Of a stretch of DNA of 5,426 nt, positions 1-5,154 are shown in pieces. Location of the stretch: NCBI GenBank assembly GCA_900549015.1, contig URMH01000075.1, positions 1 to 5,426 on the forward strand, in the 5' to 3' direction. The translations under genes were made by a program, and so were the position numbers. The notes under the pieces were generated by a model, which ran no database searches, was not told the DNA's origin, and was given only the letters and a program-made list of their open reading frames with translations. Position 1 is the first letter of the stretch, and the number at the start of each line of letters is the position of its first letter. This DNA is from an uncultured Blautia sp. (GTDB lineage: Bacteria; Bacillota; Clostridia; Lachnospirales; Lachnospiraceae).

Positions 1-203
1 TGCGCTAAATCAGTATCAATATTATATCTGCCATCTTTGATAGATACCACGCAGCCGCCTTTTCGATGCGTGATCACAGTAATCGGCTCTCCGCTGTAAC
101 AACCCAGAGAAAACAAAAACGCATTCAGCTCCTCGTCTTCTGTGATAATATCTTTTACGATGTACTCTTCCCCTTCTCTTGCTTCCGTTAAATCCATAAT
201 CAT
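1..203 (-). CDS. feoA: FeoA-family ferrous iron transport protein, N-terminal part (runs off left edge)
   Basis: FeoA proteins are small cytoplasmic SH3-like domains that support Fe(II) uptake by the membrane GTPase FeoB. Reading the minus strand from ATG at 203-201 gives 67 complete codons without a stop; the 3' end lies outside the window. Seen features fit FeoA: a short start (MIMDLTEAREGEEYIV, residues 1-16), the central LGCYSGEPITV segment (33-43) matching the family's 'LG-x-x-G-x-x-I-x-V' core, a GGCVVSI strand (49-55), and a YNIDTDLA segment (60-67) in place of the usual 'hxLxxxLA' end. FeoA is normally about 70-80 residues, so only a few are missing. A purine-rich ribosome binding site (GGAGAGGG, about 209-216) lies 5 nt before the ATG; a second in-frame ATG at 197 is less well placed. 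In related bacteria a second feoA and feoB often follow; that is expected, not seen. A putative operator lies about 80 bp upstream. Confidence 0.82.
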   Translation of the reverse strand, partial: MIMDLTEAREGEEYIVKDIITEDEELNAFLFSLGCYSGEPITVITHRKGGCVVSIKDGRYNIDTDLA

Positions 204-280
204 ATGACCCTCTCCATTTTACTGACATTTTTGAATCGCTGCGGATTCATGCAAAATCCACAACAATAAGTTGTTTTTAT

Positions 281-304
281 CTAACTATAGTTAGTTTAAA
301 CTAA
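281..304 (-). promoter_or_regulatory. Double palindromic operator in the feoA promoter region (putative DtxR/MntR/IdeR-like site)
   Basis: Two perfect 14-bp palindromes overlap: CTAACTATAGTTAG at 281-294 and TTAGTTTAAACTAA at 291-304. They share TTAG, so three half-sites (CTAA, TTAG, CTAA) start at 281, 291 and 301, exactly 10 bp apart. Possible minus-strand promoter elements overlap it: TTGCCA (321-316), 17 bp, TAAACT (298-293); or TATAGT (289-284) with a poor -35. A repressor bound here would block either. TTAG...CTAA half-sites resemble those of DtxR-family metal regulators, which commonly control feo genes. The palindromes are seen; the regulator is inferred from motif shape and the downstream FeoA-like gene. 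Confidence 0.6.
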
Positions 305-305
305 T

Positions 306-399
306 TTTGAAGTTTTGGCAACCCTGTTTTGAAGTTTTTGAACTTTACTTCAAACTCACTTCAAAGTCACTTCAAACAAATTTCAATTTACTTTGAAGT
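306..399. repeat. Array of TTTGAAGT / ACTTCAAA octamers between argD and feoA
   Basis: Six exact copies of an octamer occur within 94 bp. ACTTCAAA lies at 347-354, 358-365 and 369-376, exactly 11 bp apart, with a degraded copy (ATTTCAAT, 380-387) in the same register. The inverted form TTTGAAGT lies at 306-313, 328-335 (22 bp apart) and 392-399, and a one-mismatch copy (TTTGAACT) at 337-344. The array ends next to the double palindrome and lies upstream of feoA, overlapping its possible -35 region. Direct repeats with 11-bp spacing are typical of OmpR/PhoB-class response regulator sites, but phased A-tracts could also simply bend the DNA. The binding protein is unknown. Confidence 0.65.
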
Positions 400-431
400 A
401 TATTCTATTATGCCCGTCATAATCACTGTTT

Positions 432-474
432 AAAAAGAAAAATCCCGCTTACTTTTAAAAAAAGCAAGCAGGAT
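432..474 (-). terminator. Rho-independent terminator of the argCJBD operon
   Basis: Read on the minus strand, 474-460 pairs with 456-442 over 15 continuous base pairs, including two G-U pairs, around a 3-nt loop (459-457). A T-run interrupted by one C (441-432) follows at once. It starts 8 nt past the argD stop codon. On the plus strand the two wobble pairs become A-C mismatches and there is no T-run, so it acts in the minus direction only. It separates the arg operon from feoA. Confidence 0.9.
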
Positions 475-481
475 AACAGCT

Positions 482-1675
482 TTACCTGAAACACTTCTCC
501 AGTATCTCTTCCATCTTCCAAATATCTTCCTTCTGGATCACAAGAGGCGGCACAATTCGAAGCACATTCTCTCCTGCGGAAATCACAAGAAGTCCTTCAG
601 CCAGAGCCTTCTTTACCACATCTCCCACAGGGCACTCTTTTTTCAGTACAAGCCCCTGCATAAAGCCCATTCCACGGCGTTCCAGAACACAGTCGTGGTT
701 TGCCGCAAGCCTGTCAAGAGTGTCCTCAAGACAAAGGGTAAGCTCCTGCACATTCTTTAAGATTTCATCTTTTTCAAAAATATCAAACACCTTACTGACA
801 GCGGCGCATACAAAAGGATTTCCTCCGTATGTGGTGCCGTGATCTCCCGGAACAAGAGAAGCTGCAGCCGCTTTTTTTCCAAGGACAAACGCGCCTACAG
901 GAACGCCGCAGCCAAGCGCTTTTGCACAAGTCATTATGTCCGGCTTTACTCCGTATGCCTGCCATGCAAAATAATTTCCGGTTCTTCCCATTCCACACTG
1001 GATTTCATCAAAAATCAGAAGAATGTCTTTTTCATCGCAAATCCGGCGAAGCTCCTCTAAAAAATCCTGTTCTGCCGGAAAAATTCCGCCCTCACCCTGC
1101 ACAGGCTCCAGAAGAATGGCGCAGGTTTTCTCTGTAATTTGTTCCTTTACACTGTCAATATCGTTAAAATCCGCAAATTTTACTCCGTCCATAAGCGGTG
1201 CAAACGGATCGCGGTAATGCGCATTTCCAGTCACAGAAAGAGCTCCTATGGTTCTTCCGTGGAAAGAATGATTCATGGCAATAATCTCATGCCCGCTGTG
1301 TCCGTCGCGAACATACGCGTACTTTTTTGCAGCCTTCAAAGCGCCTTCAACCGCCTCTGTTCCGCTGTTTGTAAAAAACACTTTTTCCAGTCCGGAAGCC
1401 TTTACAAGTTTTTCTCCTGCCTCCGCAATCGGTACGTTGTAATAAAGATTTGATACGTGAAGCAGCTTATCCACCTGCTCTTTTAATGCCTCATCGTATC
1501 CCGGATAATGATAGCCAAGAGCATTTACTGCAATTCCCGCTGCAAAATCAAGGTATTCTTTCCCCTCTGTATCGTAAAGACAAACGCCCTCTCCTCTTTC
1601 GAATACGACAGGAAAACGGTTATAAGTGTGAAGGATATACTCCTCCGCCTGATTCATTTTTTCAATCATGGTCAT
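482..1675 (-). CDS. argD: Acetylornithine aminotransferase
   Basis: A cytoplasmic, PLP-dependent class III aminotransferase that converts N-acetylglutamate semialdehyde and glutamate to N2-acetylornithine and 2-oxoglutarate. Counting from ATG at 1675 (397 aa, normal family length), visible motifs are SGTE (104-107), FHGRT (138-142), DEIQCGMGRTG (223-233, with the Asp that contacts the PLP ring nitrogen), the Schiff-base lysine K252 in TCAKALG, GTTYGGNP (280-287) and LRIVPPL near the C terminus. The open frame extends to GTG at 1684, but the GGAGG there is only 3 nt from that GTG; ATG 1675 has GGTGA about 5 nt upstream. ATG 1669 is a third option. With ATG 1675 the gene overlaps the end of argB by 14 bp, which suggests translational coupling. 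It is the last gene of the operon, followed by a terminator. Related ornithine or succinylornithine aminotransferases share these motifs; the arg context decides. Confidence 0.95.
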   Translation of the reverse strand: MTMIEKMNQAEEYILHTYNRFPVVFERGEGVCLYDTEGKEYLDFAAGIAVNALGYHYPGYDEALKEQVDKLLHVSNLYYNVPIAEAGEKLVKASGLEKVFFTNSGTEAVEGALKAAKKYAYVRDGHSGHEIIAMNHSFHGRTIGALSVTGNAHYRDPFAPLMDGVKFADFNDIDSVKEQITEKTCAILLEPVQGEGGIFPAEQDFLEELRRICDEKDILLIFDEIQCGMGRTGNYFAWQAYGVKPDIMTCAKALGCGVPVGAFVLGKKAAAASLVPGDHGTTYGGNPFVCAAVSKVFDIFEKDEILKNVQELTLCLEDTLDRLAANHDCVLERRGMGFMQGLVLKKECPVGDVVKKALAEGLLVISAGENVLRIVPPLVIQKEDIWKMEEILEKCFR

Positions 1676-2552
1676 ACATTTCACCGTCCTCCCTTAAAAT
1701 TGCAGTTCCGATTCCTTTGTTTGTGAAAATTTCCAGAAGAAGGCTGTGCGGAATCCTGCCGTCCAGAATATGGACCCTGTTTACCCCTTCTTCAATGGCA
1801 TGAATACAGTTCTGAAGCTTCGGAATCATGCCTCCGCCTACATATCCCTCTCCGATCATAGCTTCCGCCTCGTGTACGTGAAGCTCGGAAATCAGGCTGG
1901 AAGGATCGTCCTTATCCTTATATACCCCTTCAATATCAGAAAGAAAGGCAAGCTTTTCTGCGTGAACTGCCTTTGCAATAGCGCAGGCGGCATCGTCCGC
2001 GTTAATATTGTACGTCTGAAACTCCTCGTCATATCCCACCGGGAAAATAATAGGAAGGAAGTCATTTTCCAGAAGATCGTAAAGAATCTGCGGATCTACC
2101 TTTGTTATCTCCCCTACAAATCCTATGTCTTCTCCGTCTGAAAGCTTCTTTTTACAGGAAAGAAGTCCTCCGTCCTTTCCGCTGATGCCCACAGCCTTCA
2201 CACCGAGAGACTGCACAAGCGTCACAAGCTCTTTGTTGACCTTTGCAAGAACCATCTCCGCGATTTCCATTGTATCTTTATCTGTCACACGAAGACCGTT
2301 GATAAACTTTGGCTCCATGCCGACTTTTCCTACCCATCGGCTGATTTCTTTTCCTCCGCCGTGTACAATGATTGGTTTAAAGCCCACAAGCTTTAAAAGA
2401 ACCGCGTCTTTGATCACATTTCTTTTTAACTCTTCGTCAAGCATGGCGCTTCCGCCGTACTTGATCACTACAATCTTCCTGTTAAACCGCTGTATATATG
2501 GAAGCGCCTCGATGAGCACCTCCGCCTTTTCCAGATATTTATGATTTACCAT
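1662..2552 (-). CDS. argB: Acetylglutamate kinase, arginine-sensitive type
   Basis: A cytoplasmic amino acid kinase that phosphorylates N-acetyl-L-glutamate with ATP, the second step of ornithine synthesis. The 296-residue protein shows KYGGSAM (31-37, with the transferring Lys31), HGGGKEI (64-70, glycine-rich acetylglutamate loop), NGLRVTD (85-91), YNINAD (181-186), LSDIEGVY (204-211) and GGGMIPK (239-245, with the nucleotide-site Lys245). About 30 residues precede the first lysine, including a helix-like stretch KAEVLIEALPYIQRF (9-23). This extension is typical of hexameric, arginine-inhibited kinases and is absent from the short arginine-insensitive E. coli enzyme. Feedback inhibition by arginine is therefore likely and fits an ArgJ-type recycling pathway. 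The ATG is 15 nt after the argJ stop, with AGGGAG about 10 nt upstream. The 3' end overlaps the start of argD. Confidence 0.97.
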   Translation of the reverse strand: MVNHKYLEKAEVLIEALPYIQRFNRKIVVIKYGGSAMLDEELKRNVIKDAVLLKLVGFKPIIVHGGGKEISRWVGKVGMEPKFINGLRVTDKDTMEIAEMVLAKVNKELVTLVQSLGVKAVGISGKDGGLLSCKKKLSDGEDIGFVGEITKVDPQILYDLLENDFLPIIFPVGYDEEFQTYNINADDAACAIAKAVHAEKLAFLSDIEGVYKDKDDPSSLISELHVHEAEAMIGEGYVGGGMIPKLQNCIHAIEEGVNRVHILDGRIPHSLLLEIFTNKGIGTAILREDGEMYDHD

Positions 2553-2567
2553 CTCTCTTCTCTCCCT

Positions 2568-3791
2568 TTAGCTTCTGTAATCTGCGTTGATTTTCACGTA
2601 ATCGTAAGTGAGGTCACAGCCCCATGCCGTTGCAGAGGCATCTCCCATTTTCATATCAGCAATGGCAGTCACCTCGTCCTCTGAAAGAATTTTTGTCGCT
2701 TCTTCCTCGCTGTAGCCTGTCGAAACACCGTTTTCGATAATCTTGATTTTTCCTGCCCTGCTCTCAAAATAAAGGTCTACTTTTTCCGGATCAAAAGAAA
2801 CGCCGGAATAACCAAGCGCACAGAGAATCCTGCCCCAGTTTGCATCGTGCCCGTAAATGGCTGCCTTTGTAAGAGAAGACGTCACAACGGATTTGCTTAA
2901 AATCACTGCCTCTTCCTTTGTTGCCGCCCCCATTACTTTAACCTCAAAAAGAGCGGTTGCCCCTTCTCCGTCTCCTGCGATCTTTTTGGAAAGCGTCGTA
3001 TTTACGTAATTCAAAGCCTTTTTAAATGTTTCATAATCTTCATTTTTTTCTGTAATCTCTTCATTTCCCGCCATTCCGTTTGCAAGAAGAAGAACCGTAT
3101 CGTTTGTGGAAGTATCTCCGTCTACGGAAATCATATTGTAGGTATCCTTTACGTCCTCCTTCAGCGCTTCCATTAAAAGCTCTTTTGAAATAGAAATATC
3201 TGTAGTCACAAACCCAAGCATGGTGCACATATTCGGGTGGATCATGCCGGAGCCTTTACACATTCCGCCTATTGTTACAGTTTTTCCTCCGATTTCTATT
3301 TCCACCGCCACTTCTTTATGTACCGTATCCGTTGTCATAATGGCTTTTGCCGCGTCCGTTCCCGCTGAAACCTCCCCGGAAAGAACGGGCGCCATCATGT
3401 TTACTCCGTTTTTAATTTTCTCAATGGGAACCTGCATGCCGATAACTCCTGTGGAAGCCACAAGAACACTGTCCGGGGAAATATTAAGGATTTTAGCTGC
3501 CGCGTCTGCTGTTTCCTTACAGTATCTATATCCTTCCCCGCCTGTGCAGGCATTTGCGATCCCGCTGTTGCAGATGACTGCCTGCGCGTAAGGCTGTTCA
3601 TACACTACCTTCTGATCCCATTTTACAGGAGCTGCCTTCACTACATTTGTAGTAAAAGTCCCTGCTGCCTTACACGGAACGGAACTGAAAATCATCGCCA
3701 TATCCGTCCGCCCCTTATATTTGATCTCCGCTGCTGCAGAAGCCGCCTGAAATCCCTTTGCTGCCGTCACGCCGCCTTTTATTTCCTTCAT
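2568..3791 (-). CDS. argJ: Glutamate N-acetyltransferase / ornithine acetyltransferase (ArgJ)
   Basis: ArgJ moves the acetyl group from N2-acetylornithine to glutamate, releasing ornithine and closing the acetyl cycle; bifunctional members also make acetylglutamate from acetyl-CoA. This 407-residue protein belongs to the self-cleaving N-terminal-nucleophile ArgJ family. The cleavage motif is KGSGMIHPNMCTMLGF (179-194): Thr190 would become the free N-terminal nucleophile of the beta chain, giving chains of about 189 and 218 residues. STGVIG (113-118) supplies the oxyanion-hole Thr-Gly, HDANWGRI is present in the C-terminal half, and the protein ends in the family-typical NADYRS. The residue before Thr190 is Cys rather than the usual Ala. 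The ATG (3791) is preceded by a perfect AGGAGG, 9 nt away, that overlaps the argC stop codon. Whether the enzyme is mono- or bifunctional cannot be read from sequence; no argA-like gene is in view. Confidence 0.97.
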   Translation of the reverse strand: MKEIKGGVTAAKGFQAASAAAEIKYKGRTDMAMIFSSVPCKAAGTFTTNVVKAAPVKWDQKVVYEQPYAQAVICNSGIANACTGGEGYRYCKETADAAAKILNISPDSVLVASTGVIGMQVPIEKIKNGVNMMAPVLSGEVSAGTDAAKAIMTTDTVHKEVAVEIEIGGKTVTIGGMCKGSGMIHPNMCTMLGFVTTDISISKELLMEALKEDVKDTYNMISVDGDTSTNDTVLLLANGMAGNEEITEKNEDYETFKKALNYVNTTLSKKIAGDGEGATALFEVKVMGAATKEEAVILSKSVVTSSLTKAAIYGHDANWGRILCALGYSGVSFDPEKVDLYFESRAGKIKIIENGVSTGYSEEEATKILSEDEVTAIADMKMGDASATAWGCDLTYDYVKINADYRS

Positions 3792-3803
3792 CTTCTCTTC
3801 CTC

Positions 3804-4844
3804 CTACGGACACATGGGAACCTTCATAAGTCCCTCTGTCTCTTTTAACCCAAACATCAGATTCATATTCTGGACTGCCTGACCGGCTGCCCCTTTCACA
3901 AGATTATCCATAGCGCCCATCATAATGACGCGCCCTGTTCTCTCGTCAATTTTGAAATTCACATCTACAAAATTACTTCCTTCCACCCATTTTGTCTGTG
4001 GACATACGTCACGCTCCAGTACGCGGACAAAGGCTTCCTTCTCATAATATTTATCATATGCAGCCTTTACCTCTTCATAGGAAACCTTTTTTGTAAGAGA
4101 CGCATAGGCTGTAATTAAAATTCCTCTGTTCATGGGGATCAGGTGCGGTGTAAAATTAAGAAGCACCTTCTGTCCGCAGGCATAACCAAGCTGTTCCTCA
4201 ATCTCAGGCGTATGGCGATGGGAAGCAACGCCGTATGCCTTGATATTTTCATTTACCTCACAGAAAAGATTATCCACTTTTGCGCCTCTTCCTGCTCCTG
4301 ACGTACCGGATTTTGCATCTATAATAATCGTAGCCGGGTCAATCAGTCCTTCCTTTAATAAAGGATAAATGGAAAGTGTGGAACATGTGGGATAACAGCC
4401 GGGATTTGCCACAAGCCTTGCTCCTTTTACCTGTTCTCTGTTGATCTCACAGAGACCGTACACCGCTTCCTCAATAAACTGCGGCGCTTTATGAGTGATC
4501 CCATACCACTTCTCATAAGCAGCTACATCTTTAATACGGAAATCCGCGCTTAAATCAATCACCTTTGTTTTGGAAAGAATCTCTTCATTAATAAGAGAAG
4601 CGCAAAGTCCCTGCGGGGTTGCCGTAAAAATTACATCTGCCTCTTCTGCAAGCGCCTCCATATTGTCATCCATACACTTTGCGTCTATCAGTTTAAAAAA
4701 ATTCTGATAAATATCTGTATACTTCTTATCTATATAACTTCTGGAACCGTACCACACGATTTCCGCTTCCTTATGTTCAAGAAGAAGCCTCACAATTTCA
4801 TTTCCCGCATAGCCGGTTGCCCCGATAATTCCTGCCTTTATCAT
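3804..4844 (-). CDS. argC: N-acetyl-gamma-glutamyl-phosphate reductase
   Basis: ArgC reduces N-acetylglutamyl phosphate to N-acetylglutamate semialdehyde with NADPH in the cytoplasm. The 346-residue protein is the long, type 1 form. It begins with a Rossmann nucleotide-binding loop GATGYAG (8-14). The catalytic cysteine is Cys150 in NPGCYPT (148-153), followed by SGTSGAGRGA (179-188). The catalytic histidine is most likely His211 in SHRHTPEIE. A C-terminal GAMDNLVKGAAGQAVQNMN (310-328) is the usual dimer and NADP-site segment. It is the first gene of the operon. The ATG at 4844 has AGGAGG (4860-4855) 10 nt upstream. Its stop codon TAG forms the first bases of the argJ ribosome binding site, with 12 nt between the genes. 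The promoter lies about 50 nt upstream and is overlapped by ARG boxes. Nothing appears truncated or missing. Confidence 0.97.
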   Translation of the reverse strand: MIKAGIIGATGYAGNEIVRLLLEHKEAEIVWYGSRSYIDKKYTDIYQNFFKLIDAKCMDDNMEALAEEADVIFTATPQGLCASLINEEILSKTKVIDLSADFRIKDVAAYEKWYGITHKAPQFIEEAVYGLCEINREQVKGARLVANPGCYPTCSTLSIYPLLKEGLIDPATIIIDAKSGTSGAGRGAKVDNLFCEVNENIKAYGVASHRHTPEIEEQLGYACGQKVLLNFTPHLIPMNRGILITAYASLTKKVSYEEVKAAYDKYYEKEAFVRVLERDVCPQTKWVEGSNFVDVNFKIDERTGRVIMMGAMDNLVKGAAGQAVQNMNLMFGLKETEGLMKVPMCP

Positions 4845-4865
4845 AATTCAGGTCCCTCCTTTATA

Positions 4866-4883
4866 TATGTATAAACATGAATG
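4866..4883. promoter_or_regulatory. Possible third ARG box in the argC leader
   Basis: The core TGTATAAACATGAA (4868-4881) fits the ArgR-family half-site pattern TGnAT-n4-ATnCA except for one position (A instead of C). It lies in the untranslated leader of argC, centred 23 bp from the box at 4891-4904. It could help ArgR hold the promoter, but the DNA is AT-rich and one imperfect match alone is weak. Confidence 0.4.
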
Positions 4884-4888
4884 TTTTG

Positions 4889-4924
4889 TGTGTATCATTA
4901 TACATCTGTAATGTATATTATGCA
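4889..4924. promoter_or_regulatory. Tandem ARG boxes (ArgR/AhrC operator) over the argC promoter
   Basis: TGTATCATTATACA (4891-4904) matches every fixed base of the ARG-box pattern TGnAT-n4-ATnCA, with symmetric arms TGTAT and ATACA. Next to it, TGTATATTATGCA (4912-4924) has both half-sites but a 3-nt spacer. The centres are about 20.5 bp apart, close to the usual spacing of paired boxes bound by an ArgR hexamer. The first box covers the -10 and the second the -35 of the argC promoter, so repression when arginine is plentiful is the natural reading. Confidence 0.7.
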
Positions 4925-4925
4925 A
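4897..4925 (-). promoter_or_regulatory. argC operon promoter (sigma-A type)
   Basis: On the minus strand, TTGCAT (4925-4920), a 17-bp spacer and a perfect TATAAT (4902-4897) form a vegetative promoter. Transcription would start near 4890, giving a leader of about 46 nt before argC. The -35 is weak (TTG only), the -10 is consensus. Both elements sit inside ARG boxes. Confidence 0.75.
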
Positions 4926-5040
4926 CTTATTTTTTTGCTTTTCATTCATATTTATACCGTTTTGTGCAGTTTTTAAAAATCTATTCTTATATAAATAAAA
5001 TTTTTATGCAAAAATTTTCTTATTTTTTCCATTTTAGGTA
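4926..5040. other. AT-rich spacer between the divergent arg promoters
   Basis: This stretch has no gene. It is very AT-rich with repeated A and T tracts, including the palindrome TTTTTAAAAA (4970-4979) and a 9-bp inverted repeat AAAATTTTT/AAAAATTTT (4997-5005 and 5010-5018) around ATGC. It may be bent DNA or act as an upstream promoter element for argG, but no specific site can be named. Confidence 0.5.
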
Positions 5041-5069
5041 TTGCATATTTATGAGAATAGGTGTATATT
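5041..5069 (+). promoter_or_regulatory. argG promoter (sigma-A type)
   Basis: TTGCAT (5041-5046), 17 bp, then TATATT (5064-5069) gives a plausible promoter with a start near 5076 and a leader of about 79 nt. The layout copies the argC promoter: the same -35 hexamer, the same spacer length, and TG directly before the -10. Confidence 0.65.
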
Positions 5070-5074
5070 ATTCA
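5042..5074. promoter_or_regulatory. ARG-box-like operator over the argG promoter
   Basis: TGTATATTATTCA (5062-5074) has both ARG half-sites with a 3-nt spacer and differs by one base from the box at 4912-4924. It covers the argG -10. A weaker partner, TGCATATTTATGAG (5042-5055), has a good left half-site and a poor right one and overlaps the -35. The left half-sites are 20 bp apart, as at argC. Regulation by the same ArgR-type protein is inferred. Confidence 0.55.
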
Positions 5075-5101
5075 TTGTCAACAGACATTGAACATTAAAA
5101 A

Positions 5102-5126
5102 ATGCCCGGTCTTCTGACCCCGGCAT
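5102..5126. terminator. GC-rich hairpin in the argG leader; terminator-like on the minus strand
   Basis: ATGCC (5102-5106) pairs with GGCAT (5122-5126) and GGTC (5108-5111) with GACC (5116-5119), with a small internal loop and a TTCT loop. On the plus strand the hairpin sits in the argG leader, 14 nt before AGGAGG, and is followed by mostly A, so it is not a plus-strand terminator. On the minus strand it is followed by six T (5101-5096, directly abutting the stem), the form of an intrinsic terminator. It could stop antisense transcription coming out of argG, or protect the argG mRNA 5' end. Confidence 0.5.
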
Positions 5127-5154
5127 GTTAATAAAAATCCAGGAGGAATATATT

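Noticed and set aside
22..228. A 68-codon minus-strand frame beginning MSVKWRG
   Set aside because: It is an out-of-frame shadow of the FeoA-like gene; the protein is a low-complexity Arg/Tyr-rich product with no family resemblance, while the neighbouring frame gives a clear FeoA domain.
233..274. Short 5-bp hairpins in the feoA leader (233-248, 243-259, 260-274), two of them mutually exclusive
   Set aside because: Five-pair stems arise easily by chance in a leader this long, and there is no known riboswitch or T-box signature.
306..399. The octamer array as a CRISPR array or as CtsR heat-shock operators
   Set aside because: The units are far too short for CRISPR repeats, and the sequence and 11-bp period do not match the GGTCAAA tandem heptads of CtsR.
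829..1453. Several plus-strand open frames inside argD
   Set aside because: They are antisense to a well-supported gene, lack ribosome binding sites and show no recognisable domain.
2125..3591. Plus-strand open frames antisense to argB and argJ
   Set aside because: Shadows of conserved genes on the opposite strand; no independent support.
4877..5098. A 73-codon open frame on the plus strand in the argC-argG gap
   Set aside because: It has no ribosome binding site, its composition (Phe, Tyr, Ile) just reflects AT-rich DNA, and it spans both promoters and the ARG boxes.
5102..5131. A 9-codon upstream frame (MPGLLTPAC) before argG as an arginine leader peptide
   Set aside because: It has no arginine codons and no ribosome binding site; the ATG is simply the base of the hairpin.
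4845..5154. An arginine T-box riboswitch upstream of argG or argC
   Set aside because: Neither leader is long enough for one, and no T-box conserved sequence or terminator/antiterminator pair is visible in the sense direction.
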